A DNA stretch of 64,000 nt from Rapana venosa (GCA_028751875.1 CM054144.1:19474164-19538163), one strand, 5' to 3'. Numbered from the stretch's first letter, positions 46,558-58,459 are shown. The notes: generated by a model from the sequence alone, not told the origin. Numbers and translations are program-made.

Positions 46558-48239
46558 GCCAAGCCATTAAGCAGACAGTTACTGAAGTTGACATAAAACA
46601 AGTTACGATGCACGGATAAAACATGTGAAAAAAGAAATGAAGCAGAACAGAAACCATACAACCTTAATATAAACATAACAAGCTGAAATGTACTATTAAC
46701 CAGGCTGGTTTGTGTACACTGCTTTATCCATGGATGATCTGATGAATTTCTGCTTAAGTGTGTACTGTTGTGACCAGGTCCGTCCAAATAGCCTTTGCTA
46801 TTTCCTTTACACTAATCGTTGACATGTTTAACGTTGGAAGCAGTTAAAAAATGGATGTGAGATGGAAGAACCCAACACATGGGTCATAAACTACATGCAC
46901 TCAATGTCACCACACACACTTTAGGAAAGAGCCCTATATTTAGATAATAAACAGTGGAGAAAGGGGGCACATGGTACACATGCAAATGACTTCTGCAGAT
47001 GCTTTGGGGCTACTATTTGCTGGCGTCATATAAAAAACAATTATTTGCAGATAAATCAAATTGGTTCCACATTAGTTTCAACATTTAGTAACTGTAATTA
47101 TTATATTTGCGATTTATAAAAAAAATCAAAATTTCAGAAAACTCAAATAGGTTTTTACATCAATGTAAATAATTAGTAATTGTTGTTAGGATACATTTGC
47201 CTCTTAAAGTGGCGAAGACAATTAACGTGCCATTTTATAGTATTGAATGACCTAAACAGTTCTGTTCTGGATAAACACTGACTGATCTAGGAATACACAA
47301 GGCAAATTAAAATGATTATCACCAATCAGGCTTTGTACTATATGAATACAAAGAAGATGTTTTCTAAATGGCATGATTTCAAACACTAGTCATGGAGACA
47401 CAACTTGTCATGATTGTTTTGTATGTCTTTTTAAATCCAAAAATGTCTGAGTTTAACACATAATTAGGTTCGTTCATTAAAAAACAACATGCTGTTCAAT
47501 ACAAACTTGAAATCAGTTAATAAAATGGGATAGCTTCAGATGGATGAGCATCCTGCTATCTAGAAAGAACAAGCTCTGCCAGAATCAACCTGCCAACTAC
47601 AGATGCTGATAAAATAGAAGAACAGTGAATAAAGAATGGAATTAAGTGAATTCACGAAATGAGAACAACACAGATAGCCATTACATTTTGCTCTAACATA
47701 ATAGTATAAACACATAATGTATCAACTGGTAGCTGTAAAGCAAATGCCACTAAACACACCACAGTGAATAAGTCATGACTATGTACTACTATTGATTAAG
47801 AAAGATGCTAGAGCATCAGTCAGCAGCAAGATATAAAATATGTAACAGCCATGTCATGCAAATGATGAAACACAATTAGACAAGCTGCACTATCGCCTCC
47901 TAGTGATGTAGAAAACGAGAGCCGAGTTAGTGCCAGCTGTAACAGATCATTCTCTCCTGGCATTCTCCCTACCTCCCTCCCTACACCCTCCCTCCCTTGC
48001 TGCTCCTCCCTTTCCGCTCTCATCAATATTGTGCCAGCATTCTGATCCTGAGAGTATTAAAACCCCACAATTTCCCACATTAGAAGAACGTGGATAAGCA
48101 CAAAGATGGCTACTTAGAGAAGATGACAAATTCTTGAACTTGAGAGTACAAGGAGAAAACTAAATCTGCAAAGATTAGTGCATAACTTGATGCTAAATAA
48201 TTCACTGGAAGCTCTGTCCCCAAAACTGCAGGTAAAGAA

Positions 48240-48417
48240 GTATAGTTAACTTTTAAAGACAATACTAGTGTATCATAATAACAATAATAATTATAATGAT
48301 AATTAGAAAATGGAATTTATATATAGCGATATCTTGCAAAAATATATCAAAGCGCTTGCATTTGATACACTCCTACACATGCAACCAACAATAACTAACA
48401 GTTTTCACACACACACA

Positions 48418-48488
<71 letters not shown>

Positions 48489-48605
48489 CACACACACATA
48501 ATCATTAAGAAACTTTTCTTAGGTAGATGGCTTGATGAAAAAAGCAAATACATTGCTTATTCAATGTACCATCTGGAAAAAAATGTTGACTTTGACTTTG
48601 ACTTT

Positions 48606-48658
<53 letters not shown>
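48240..48658. repeat. (AC)n tracts and TTTGAC hexamers by LINE fragment
   Basis: AC runs at 48408-48500 and 48609-48658, with GACTTT steps between (48587-48608). The GACTTT steps may be the simple-sequence tail of the LINE fragment that follows on the minus strand; this is inference. AATTTATATATAGCG at 48315 and AAAGCGCTTG at 48349 look like an imperfect snapback. Confidence 0.7.
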
Positions 48659-48659
<1 letters not shown>

Positions 48660-48660
<1 letters not shown>

Positions 48661-49010
48661 TATACACTTTGGCAGGATGATGGGAATTTGGTCATTGAAG
48701 GCAGGGATAGATAATTATGAGATGAAACAATAGGGGAAAGTCTTAGGTTTTGAAATAGGTATGTCTTGAGGCTGTATTTAAAATTATCATTAGTAGGCTT
48801 TTCGCAAAGGGAGAGAGATAGGTCATTCCAGATGGATGGACCAGAAACAGAGAAAGAGTGGCGGCCAACGGTGGATTGGTTGAATATTGTAGGCACAGGG
48901 TATCTGCAGCAGAGTGGAGAGAATGAGAAGGAGTGTCCAGGTAAAGACATTCACAGAGGTAGGAAGGCACTGTATTGTGGAGACATTTATATCAGAGGGT
49001 GCTGATATTA
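48660..49010 (-). pseudogene. CR1/L2-like LINE, RT C-terminal fragment
   Basis: The minus-strand frame ending at 48660 contains VGRHSFSVSGPSIWNDLS, then FKYSLKTYLF. This matches the well-known R.FSVAGP.LWN.LP....FK..LKT.LF tail of many CR1-, L2- and Jockey-type non-LTR reverse transcriptases. The preceding part (PSHSLHSAADTLC, like PSR.LRS) lies in another frame, so at least one frameshift is present. The fragment is within copy B and absent from the matching parts of copies C and D, so it inserted after duplication. Clade assignment is not secure. Confidence 0.8.
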
Positions 49011-49434
49011 TCAAAAGCCATATATTCTGTCACTATTTAAAATCATGTAACTGTTCTGTGGTCGTTAATATTTAGAGGGGCCGGAAATTGCTTGTAACTA
49101 CTTTTGGAGACAGTCTGAAATTGATTCAGATTTCTAGGAAGTAGAATACAGTGTCTTAATCGGGGGAGTTCCAAGGCAATTGTGCTCCTTTCTGGTTCAC
49201 TAGATGCTACTTGGAGTTGATTTGAAGCAAACTGTTGTTGAAGTTTGGTGACTCCTGAACACAGCAATGTAAACAAAAAATGTTAAAAAATAAAAATGAA
49301 GTACACTAATCACACACATCAAGCTTGTTTACTTTCTTTTGTTTCCTTTACTGTTCTTCTTTTTTTTGGTTTGATTTACTTCAATTAGAGAAAAGGCAGA
49401 TTCTCCATTACCTTGTGGCACACATTATATGTTT

Positions 49435-49798
49435 TTTTTAAGTTATTTTATTTATTTTAATTTTATTCTTTTATATCAAGGATAATGGAATAAGCACTCA
49501 TGTGCTTTTTACATCCAGTCCCCGTGTGTATGCAGTTTTGTTAATTTTGTCATCTGTTCCCACCGGCACACAATGGCCTACTCTTACGAAAAGCGGAACG
49601 GGATTCAACTTGTGCGCAAGATGTTCTGCGTTCGTTCGCACACGGAGCCTCGGTTTATAGTCTCATCCGAAGGACTTTTGGGGAGAGTGGAGTCTGCACT
49701 GATGTTAACTCGGGGTAAAAATTATCCCCTAAAACGGGAATCGAGCCCAGGTCGTCAGATTGCATGCTCAATGTTCTTACCACTAGGCTATCCCCTCC
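49435..49798 (-). mobile_element. SINE-B, full-length copy
   Basis: On the minus strand, GGGATAGCCTAGTGGTAAG (A box) and GGGCTCGATTCCCG (B-box-like) form a tRNA-derived head. A GTCCTTCGGATGAGAC segment, the common ~230-base body and an A-rich tail (complement TTTTATTTATTTTAATTTTA) follow. Unit C reads straight through the equivalent position between its GACA microsatellite and GTGTGTCACATATTATTG, so this insertion post-dates the B/C duplication. Confidence 0.9.
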
Positions 49799-49814
49799 CC
49801 TTGTTTGATATTGT

Positions 49815-49846
49815 CTGTCTTTCTATTGTCTGTCTGTCTGTCTGTT

Positions 49847-49922
<76 letters not shown>
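49815..49922. repeat. (CTGT)n-(CT)n microsatellite
   Basis: Complement of the GACA/GA microsatellites at the same place in units C (52470-52670), D (58095-58230) and E (34913-34975). Confidence 0.96.
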
Positions 49923-49925
<3 letters not shown>

Positions 49926-50439
49926 GCTGTCCTCACACAAAGGACTGTGCAGTGAAGCCACCAGCAGCAGCCAGACATGGTCATCACCATTAGCCAGATG
50001 ACCAGTCTCTGCCCACACACCCCTTCCAAATCCCAAAGCAACCAATTTATCACTGGCCACTCTGACTGAGACTTCAAGTGGCCACACGTGCTGTTTGCCA
50101 CACAAGTCACGCACTGGACTCAAGTGAAGACGTCTGCACGAATAACCAACACACGGACACTGTTGTCTAGGGGGAAGGGAGAGGGGTTGTCCAGCAAACA
50201 TCACAGCAACTGTTGCCCTTTTTTCTGACCACACGAGTCCTGTTTCTTTCTGGGCAAATTGCTTTTGGGTAAATTGCCTGGCTTAGATGTTTTCTTTCCC
50301 TGGTGATTTAACAGATCATGATGATTGAAAGTTAACTCCTGTTTATACCACCCAGTCTTTTGGTATTAGTTGTGATAATGCTGGTGTTATACGGTTTTGC
50401 TATTTTTTTCCCGGTTATTTGACATTGTTACTTGATGTC

Positions 50440-50620
50440 TAGAGAGCAGATTAGCATGGGGGTAGGGGAGGGGGACTGGAATAACCTAGTGGTTAGAGTG
50501 TTTTACTTGCGATCTGACAGCCTAAGTTTGAACTACTACCAAGGCACTTGTTTGAGGGGATCCCCCCCCCCCCAAGAGTTACCATCATGCACCATATCTA
50601 GAGAGCTTGCAGTGAAATAT
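50440..50620 (+). mobile_element. Old tRNA-SINE within unit B
   Basis: GACTGGAATAACCTAGTGG, a TTAGAGTGTTTTACTTGCGA segment and AAGTTTGAACTACTACC look like A and B boxes of a tRNA head. The same element is at 51787-51945 (-) and 57175-57325 (-), so it was in the unit before duplication. A C-run (50563-50574) interrupts this copy. Confidence 0.7.
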
Positions 50621-50760
50621 AATATTTAGAGGGGTCGGAAATTGCTTGTAACTACTTTCGGAGACAGTCTGAAATTGATTCAGGTTCCTAGGAACTATAT
50701 TACAGTGTCTTAATCGCTGTCTTTATTATTGCATCCATTCAATCATCCATCCAATAAAAT

Positions 50761-50996
50761 CAGTGAAAGTATCTATTAATGCATTCATTTTGTCACTCAT
50801 GTGTTTGCTTATTTCGTTGGTTACTAACTGAAAAAAGTGACAGAACAGAAATATTTGTATGGCCTTCATCGGAAATCAGCCCAGAAATCATTGGCTTTGA
50901 ATAATAATCTCATGGTTCATTCAGAAACAAAGTGTATTTTTGCACGTTTGTGAAGTTCTAAAATAGTGTGAACACACACGCGCACACACACACTCA

Positions 50997-51041
<45 letters not shown>

Positions 51042-51379
51042 AACACGCACAAACACACACAAACACACAAAACACACACAAACACAACACACCATGCCAT
51101 ATACAAAAAAAACCTCAGAGAATAAGAGAGAGTCAGTCAGACAGACAGACAGACAAACAGAGGCAGAGACAGAGATAGAGACACAGAGAGAGACAGACAG
51201 TCAGGCAGACAGAGACAAAAAAACATCATTTAAAGATCCCAGCTAGAATTGTTAGCTGGTTTTCGATGAATGCCAAACAAATATGATTTTTGCTGCGTCA
51301 TTTTTTTTAAAGCTAAGAAACAAACAAAATGTGCAAACAAATAAATGATAAAACTAATGCATAAATAAATGCTTTCAAT
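50761..51379. other. Spacer at the centre of the B/C palindrome
   Basis: Mostly (AC)n at 50974-51085 and GACA-type repeats at 51128-51215, plus unique AT-rich sequence. The arms resume at GGAT-type repeats near 50730-50760 (as ATCC) and 51390-51450. Confidence 0.7.
50974..51215. repeat. (AC)n and (GACA)n microsatellites
   Basis: AC with CACACT/CACAAA interruptions, then CAGACAGA steps. Confidence 0.95.
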
Positions 51380-51786
51380 AAATGATTTAATTGGATGGAT
51401 GGATGGATGGATTGGCGGATGAATGGATGTATGGATGGATAGTTGGATGAAACATTGAAAGGGAGACTGTCTGAATCAATGTTTTTAAACGACTAAATAA
51501 ATGAATGAAAACATTCACTCAAAAAAGGTACAATTGTGATGTTAGACATCTAACATTTATTTTAGGCAAATAAAACCACAACCTTGTGAAGAGAAACTGA
51601 AAGAAGGTCTTTGCTATATTGCTGAAACAGAAAAATGTAGATGATTCAAACTCCCCATCATTTGCAATGGACAAGTCTGAATTGTTTAGTACTTCAATAC
51701 AAATAGGCATGTGCCTGAGCTGTTTTCCATCTTTTGGTTCTACATCCAAGCTGAAATATTTGCATCAAAAGCAAATTAATATTTCA

Positions 51787-51945
51787 TTGCAAGCTCCCTA
51801 GAAATGGTAAGGATGCTAACTCTGGGAGAAAATCCCCTCAAACAAGTAGCATGGTGGTGGCTCAAACTTGGGCCATCAGATTGCCAGCTAAACACTCTAA
51901 CCACTAGGCTATTCCAGTCCCTCTCCCCTCCCCTCTAATGGTATT
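51787..51945 (-). mobile_element. Old tRNA-SINE within unit C
   Basis: The minus strand reads GGACTGGAATAGCCTAGTGG, then a TTAGAGTGTTTAGC segment and CAAGTTTGAGCCACC, a tRNA-like head. The tail region extends towards GGGAGCTTGCAATG at 51790. Shared with units B and D. Confidence 0.75.
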
Positions 51946-52469
51946 CTGCTGTGTAGATATTAAGTACCAATATCAAATAATAAGAAAAGTTAGTAAAACA
52001 CTATATGATGTTACATGAGCCTTATCCTAACTAATACCAAAAGACTACGTTTTATAAACAAGAGTTAACTTTCAATCATCATGACCTGTTAAATCACCAG
52101 GGAAAGCGAACATCTAAGCCAGGCAATTTACCCAAAATCAATTTACCCAGAGAGAAACAGGACTCATGTGGTCAGAAAAAGGGCAACAGTTCCAGTGATT
52201 TCTGCCCAACAACCCCTCATCCTTCCCCGTAGACAATATTGTCCGTGTGTTGGTTATTCGTGCAGACGTCTTCACTTGAGTTCAGTGCGTGACTTGTGTG
52301 GCAAACAGCACGTGTGGCCCCTTGAAGTCTCACTCAAAGTGGCCAGTGATAAATTGGTTGCTTTGGGATTTGGAAGGGGTGTGTGGGCAGAGACTGGTCA
52401 TCTGCTAATGGTGATGACCATGTCTGCCTGCTGCTGGCTTTCCCTGCACAGTCCTTTGTGTGAGGAATA

Positions 52470-52670
52470 TGGAGACAGAGTGAGAGAGAGAGAAGGACAG
52501 AAAGACAGACAGAGACACAGAGACACAGAGACAGAGACAGATAGAGACAGAGAAATACAGAGACAGACAGACAGACATAGACAGCAAGACAAACATACAG
52601 ACAGACAGACAGACAGAGGGATTGAGGCAGAGACAGAGGGACCAGAGAGATGCAGAGACAGAGAAACACA
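52470..52670. repeat. (GACA)n/(GA)n microsatellite
   Basis: GACAGA and GACAGACA steps, unit C. Confidence 0.96.
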
Positions 52671-52794
52671 ATTGTGTGTCACATATTATTGATGAATCTC
52701 CCTTTTCCTAAAACAAGAGAACAAACCCAAAAGCAAAAACGAAAAATAAGGAAAATGAAAGAAAGTCAACACGTTTAGTGTGTGTAATGACTGC

Positions 52795-52798
<4 letters not shown>

Positions 52799-52846
<48 letters not shown>

Positions 52847-52854
52847 TATATATA

Positions 52855-52884
<30 letters not shown>
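52799..52884. repeat. (TA)n and poly-T
   Basis: About 57 bases of TA followed by about 26 T. Only unit C shows this expansion; D has TTCATTTTCATACTT at the same place. Confidence 0.96.
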
Positions 52885-52886
<2 letters not shown>

Positions 52887-55800
52887 TTGATGTGTTCTAG
52901 AGTTGCCGAAATCCCCACAACAAGGCATTTAAACTCAACTTTAATTAGCATCAAATTGCTTAGGAACTACACTGATCAAACACTATTACTTCCTAATATA
53001 CAGAGTTGATTTTATACTTTTGCAGACTAGTTACAAGCAATCCCCCCCCCCCCCCCTAGATATTAAAGATCAGGGAAAAGTTATGCTATTTTAAACAGTC
53101 ACGGAATAAATGGCTTTTTCTACACTGTCAAGTTTCAAGATTCAATTTTCCTAAAAGTTAACTGTACTTCTTTACTAGCAGTTTTGGGGACAGAGCTTCG
53201 GGTGAATCATTTAACATCAAGCTATGCACTAATCTTTGCAGATTTAGTTTTCTCCTTACACTCTCAAGTTCCAGAATTTGTCATCTTCTCTAAGTAGCCA
53301 TCTTTGTGTTTATCCATGTTCTTCTAATGTGGAAACTTGCGGGGTTTTAATCCCCTCAGGATCAGAATGCTGGCACAATATTGATGAGAGCGGGAAAGGA
53401 AGAGCACAAGGAGAGGGGGGGGGGGTGTAGGGGGGTAGGGAGGGAGGTAGGGAGAATGCCAGGAGAGAATGATCTGTTACAGCTGGCACTAAGTCCGCTC
53501 TCGTTTTCTGCATCACAAGGAGGCGATAGCGCAGCTTGCCTGATTGTGTTTCAGCATTTGCATGACATGGCTGTTACATATTTTATATCTGGTTGCTGAC
53601 TGATGCTCTAGTATCTTTCTTAATCAATAGTAGTACATAGTCATTACTTATTCGCTGTGGTGTGTTTAGTGACATTTGCTTTACAACTACCAGTTGATAT
53701 AGTATGTGTTTATACTGTATAGTTAAACAAAATGTAATGTCAATCTGTGTTGTTTTCATTTCCTGAATTCTCTTTTTTTGTTGTCTTTATTCACTGTTCT
53801 TTTATTTTATCAGCAGTTTTAGTTAGCAGGTTCATTCTGGCAGAGCTTGTTCTTTCTGGGCAGCAGGAATGCTCATCCATCTGAAGGAATCCCATTTTAT
53901 TAACTGATTTGAAGTTTGTATTGAACAGCATGTTGTTTTTTAATGAACAAACCTAATCCTGTGTTAAACTCAGACATTTTTGGATTTAAAAAAAAGACAT
54001 GAAAAACAACCATGACAAGTTGAGTTTCTATGACTAGTGTTTAAAATCATGTTCCTTAGAAAACATCTTCTGTGTATTGAACAAGTACAAGACCTGATTG
54101 ATGATAATTATTTTCATTTGCCTTGTGTATTCCTAGATCAGTCAGTGTGTATCCAGAACAGAACTATTCGGATCATTCAATACCATGTAAGGACATGCTA
54201 ATCACTTAATAATAAGTATGTCTAGCCCTAAATCCCTTTTTCTTAGATATTTGTTTCTGATATAGCTCAAAACAAATGAGGGAGCATATGTTGTAAATTA
54301 GTGAGGTCTTGAACTTGTGTGAATAGATATATCAAAGAATTGATAATTTATGCAAAATGCTTAAAAACCATGCACTCATGTGTGATTGCAATTCTGATAT
54401 TACATGGAGCAGGTAGTCTTTGTTATTATATAAGGCACAACAGATTAACACCATGCTTTTAATGTAAAATTGCAAACAAATTAGTATCATATTTATCATT
54501 ATTGTTATCATAATTAAAGTAAAGATACTGTAACCGCAAATTAAAATAGTATGTTGTTTTACTTTTTATTAACAATCGAAAAACAGGAAATACACAGCTA
54601 CCACTGAAGTTACAGTCACCACAAAACAGAATGGATCAACTGGTACACTGAAGACAAGCTGGACAAGGTAATAAATTACACCACTTCTCTGGAGGGATTT
54701 ATGTTTTGCAAAACAGAACTGAAGGTCCTGTTTCCAATGATTGCTGTTCTTTTTCTCCCACCAGCCCTCATGATTATGTTAGTATCATCCATACAAATGT
54801 GGTTTCTGGAACTGTGCGTGTAAGCTGAGTGACAAGCATCACATGCATTCCTTCATCTCAATCAAGCAGCCTTTGATAGATGAGCTATTCGTGATAGAGT
54901 GGGGAATGGTATTTGATTAGTCTGTGACCAAAAGATCATCACATTAAAGATAATGGTGAAACAATTTGATATTGTCTCTTACATGTTATTCGCTGAACTT
55001 GAGTTGTTACACAGATTATCATGTCATTAATGAATTGAATGCTTAAAGAAAGAAATGATTGTATTGATAACTTTATAACCTATTGCTAGTAATAATGGTA
55101 AACATAAGATAATGATTGTCAATGTCAATGGTAACAACACTAGTGCCAACACATTCCTCCTCCTCCTCGTCATCATCATCATCTAACCACCACCACCACT
55201 ACACCACCACCACCGTTATCATCAAAACATTCACTTTCCCTTTCTTTTTCATAGAAACCACAGCGCGTCCCCACAAATTATTCAATTGATTTCAAGCACA
55301 ATGAAGACAACAACATCATTACCACAATGGCCTGGTGATCATCAAAGAGTTCCACAAGTCTGTACCACTTCCGTCAAGGTATTGATCTGGAGCAGGGCAG
55401 CGGTAACCTTCTGTCCTCACAGCCACACAGACAGCCCAGTGTTCACCCCTCACTGCCTACAGCATCAAAGCCATCAATGGCAGGAAGTGGTTCATGTCCC
55501 CCTCTCTCCCTTTTCCTCAGTCACGTCCGTGAGGAAGCTGGTGCTTAGACACCCTGACCTCAGAGGCGCTGGCTTTCACTGAAAGGCGTTATCTTTGACG
55601 GTCCTTATCCCAGCATCAACAGCATCACAGCATCAGTTTTGTGTACCCAGTAGCATCTTCTATCAAAGGCTTGATGCTCAGTTCTGAGGATTGACATGAT
55701 GATGATGGAAACATTACTGTGAATGGACAAAGGTAGTAATCCGCTTTTTTCTGATGACCAAAGTGTAGTTTCCCTCCATGTCCACAGAAGTCATCGAAGT

Positions 55801-55919
55801 GTTTGTAGTTTTTTGTTTTGTTTCTGTGCCCTTGATGTCATGGGAAGTGGCTTGATTTACTTAGTGCCGTTTTGTTTGTCTCTTGTCATGACTGTGTTGG
55901 GTTGGGTTGTTTAGGGCAT

Positions 55920-56130
55920 GCAAAGTAGTGTGGTGTGGTGTGGTGTGGTGTGGTGTGGTGTAGTGTGGTGTGGTGTAGTGTAGTATAGTGGAGTGAAGTG
56001 GAATGGAGTGGAGTGGAGTGGAGTGGAGTGGAGTGGAGTAGAATGGAATGGAGTGCAGTGCAGTGCAGTGCAGTGTAGTGTAGTGTAATGTAGTGTAGTG
56101 TAATATAGTGTAGTGTAGAGTAGTGTAGTG
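55920..56130. repeat. Pentamer array (GTGTG/GGAGT/GTGCA/GTGTA)n
   Basis: Ordered blocks: GTGTG steps, then GTGTA, then GGAGT (about 56000-56045), then GCAGT, then GTGTA again. The blocks suggest stepwise local expansion of single-base variants. Confidence 0.96.
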
Positions 56131-56327
56131 AATTGTATTTTTTAAAGAAAGGATATATATTGTATGGCTTGCAGACAAACAAATTAAAATGAAAAGGTGG
56201 GGAGTGACGAGCTGTACCAAAACAAACTATGACAAAAAGAAAAAAAAGCAGACACACAAACAATGACATAAACAAGTAAAATATAGTGCAAATGAGGGAG
56301 ATATTCCTTTTTTAGCAATCACTATCG

Positions 56328-56632
56328 TTTCGGGGACGGGATAGCTCAGTGGTCGGAGCACTTGCTTTCCCCCAGCCAAGTTAAGCAGCGTCCAGCGTGG
56401 TTACCAGTTGGATGGGTGACCGTTTTCGCGCCTTGGCTTCAGTACAGTTCCCCCAGTTCACCCAGCTGTAAATGGGTACCTGCCCTCTTTAGGATCAGGG
56501 AAGGTAAAGCAGCGAGGGAGAGGAGATGGGCGCCGCCCTCAATATGCTGGCCCTAGAGAAGTGAGGTCTCTGACGCCTCGCTCCCCTACGACCTTATAGG
56601 TTATGGGACTCCTCCTTTACCCTCCTTTATCG
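56328..56632 (+). mobile_element. tRNA/5S-chimeric SINE-like element, copy in C
   Basis: GGGATAGCTCAGTGGTCGGA (tRNA A-box-like) is followed by CCAAGTTAAGCAGCGTC and GTTGGATGGGTGACCG, which match the A-box and C-box regions of the eukaryotic 5S rRNA internal promoter in the right order and near the right spacing. The body includes AGCTGTAAATGGGTACCTG, like the conserved core of V-/Deu-type SINEs, and AGGGAAGGTAAAGCAGCGAG. There is no tRNA B box. Not a 5S gene: the 5S 5' third and 3' end are absent. The same element occurs in unit A at the same relative place. Confidence 0.8.
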
Positions 56633-57174
56633 TTTCTATACATATGGTCATAGGGTGTATGCTACTGAAAAGCAGTCACTTTCACTAAACAGCTGTCAGC
56701 TGGATTGTTGATTATATTCTACTGGTGTCACTTCAGAAACTACCAGAACACCACAGTAAGTGGGAAAAGTTGATATCTGACCCTTCACTTCATCTCGATA
56801 GAAGTGAAATTATTTCATGGATGGATGGATAGATGGATGAAAAAATGAGAGGAAGACTGTTTAAATCAATGTTTTTAAACGAAAGAATAAATGAATGAAA
56901 ACAATCACTCTTAAAAGGTACAATTATGATGTTAGACATCTAAACTTTATCTTATGCAAATAAAAACACAACCTTGTGGAAAGAAACTGACAGAAAGTTT
57001 TTGCTGTATTGGTGCAACAGAAAAACATAGATGATTAAAAAACCTCATCATTTGCAATGGACAAGTCTAAATTGTTTAGTACCTCAATAAAAATAAGCAT
57101 GTACCTAAAATGTTTTTCAACCTTATGTATCTGCATCCAAGCTGAAATGTTTATATTATAAGCACAGTAATATT

Positions 57175-57325
57175 TTCTTGCAAGCTCCATAGACATGGTA
57201 AGGATGCTAACTCTGGGGGAAATTTCCCTCAAACAAGTGGCACGGTGGTGGATAAACTTGGGCCATGAGATTGCGAGCTAAACACTCTAACCACTAGGCT
57301 CTTCCAGTTCCCCCTCCCCTACCCC
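57175..57325 (-). mobile_element. Old tRNA-SINE within unit D
   Basis: Minus strand GGAACTGGAAGAGCCTAGTG, then CAAGTTTATCCACCACC. Same element as in units B and C, with a decayed B box. Confidence 0.7.
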
Positions 57326-57709
57326 ACGCTATTTTGTTCTGAAGACATCAAGTCACTGTATATGATGTTACACCAGCATTAGTCCGACTAAAGCCAAAAG
57401 ACTACGTGGTATAGACAAGAAATAACGTTCAATCATCATAGCATGTAAAATCACCAGGCAAAGTAAACATCTAAGGCAGACAATTTCCCCAAAAGCAATT
57501 TGCACAGAAAGAAATAAGATTCCTGTGGTCAGAAGAAAGGGCAACAGTTCCAGTGATTTCTGCCCAACAACCCCTTTTCCTTCCCCCTAGACAATATTGT
57601 TGGCATGTTGGTTATTCGTACAGACATCTTCACTTGAGTCTAGTGCGTGGTTTGTGTGGAAAACAGCACATATGGCTTTCCCTGCACATTCCTCCATGTG
57701 AGGACAACA

Positions 57710-57745
57710 GGAGATAGATAGATAGATTGAGGGATAGACAGATAA

Positions 57746-57781
<36 letters not shown>

Positions 57782-57845
57782 ATGGATAGATAGAGAGAGA
57801 GAGAGATAGAGAGAGAGATGAGAGACAGACAGACAGACAGACAGA
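57710..57845. repeat. (GATA)n and (GACA)n microsatellite
   Basis: GATA steps 57710-57795, GA-rich 57796-57820, GACA steps 57824-57845. The unit shared with C is interrupted here by extra sequence before the next GA run. Confidence 0.95.
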
Positions 57846-58094
57846 TTGATCTTTATTTTCCAAGGGTTACAGAGCAAGACTTAGCATTAATATATAGTTT
57901 TGTTCATCCAGCCCTTGCCCTGATTAGGGATTGTCCTCAAAGCACACCCACAAACACCAACCCCTACCCCTTCCCCCCCAAACAGCAACAACAACAAAAG
58001 TTCGAGCTGTGATTTATAGGTAGCGATAAACGTGTATTCAACAAACAAAATACACAATCCCAATTGACCTGAACATGACTGTCAAACAGATACA

Positions 58095-58164
<70 letters not shown>

Positions 58165-58230
58165 CAGGCAGACAGACAGACAGACAGACAGACAGACAGG
58201 AAGACAGATGCACAGACAGACAGAGGCAGA
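58095..58230. repeat. (GA)n-(GACA)n microsatellite
   Basis: About 52 bases of GA then GACA steps. Confidence 0.96.
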
Positions 58231-58447
58231 AACTGCTAAACAGATTAACATATTTTATGTGTCACATCTTATTGGTGAACCTCTCTTTTCCCTAGTGCAA
58301 GTTAATAAAACCCAAAGAAAAACAACGATAAAGAAAACAAGAGAAAGTAAACGCCTTTAATGTGTGTAACAGCTGTACTTCATTTTCATACTTTGACATC
58401 AATGTGCTCTAACGTTGCCAAAATCTAAAACAACAAAGCACTTCAAC

Positions 58448-58459
58448 CCAACTTCAAAT
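58448..58459. other. Putative target-site duplication of RTE, left
   Basis: CCAACTTCAAAT, imperfect match to CCAACTGACCAAAT at 61713-61726. Confidence 0.55.

Larger units (their letters stand above)
44480..50760 (-). repeat. ~5-kb unit, copy B (inverted)
   Basis: The reverse complement matches unit C (51380-56130) and parts of unit D in order. Across a 109-base stretch (about 47990-48100 against 53285-53395) I count roughly nine differences. B contains three insertions that C lacks at the corresponding places: a 5'-truncated RTE (46365-46546), a CR1/L2-like fragment (about 48260-49010) and a full SINE-B (49435-49798). B and D retain a block (46560-46950 against 63210-63560) that C has lost. 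A GAAATTGCTTGTAACTAC segment appears twice in B (49082 and 50639). No conserved coding frame is seen in any copy. Confidence 0.9.
51380..56820 (+). repeat. ~5-kb unit, copy C
   Basis: The most complete copy in + orientation. In order: GGAT repeats; old tRNA-SINE (-); a block matching E (34440-35040); GACA microsatellite; TA/T run (52799-52884); the segment with CTCTAAGTAGCCATC and CTGGCACAATATTGATGAG; the X part; a ~200-base pentamer tail; the 5S-like SINE; and a closing segment ending TCTCGATAGAAGTGAAATT. Unit D repeats this order directly downstream and unit B repeats it inverted upstream. Unit A is a partial copy. Over ~109 bases near 53285, C and D differ by about five bases by eye. No conserved protein-coding frame. 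Confidence 0.9.

Noticed and set aside
53381..53599. Short open frame recurring at 47820-48026 and 62040-62405
   Set aside because: It recurs because the ~5-kb unit recurs. The frame is shifted between copies by indels in the GGGAGG tract, so it is not conserved as protein.
55920..56130. Telomeric or human-type satellite II/III DNA because of GGAGT/GGAAT-like pentamers
   Set aside because: Pentamer motif drift within a short array explains the resemblance; no TTAGGG-type repeats and no long GGAAT array.
56328..56460. 5S rRNA gene
   Set aside because: Only the internal promoter region matches; the 5S start and 3' end are missing and a SINE-like body follows.
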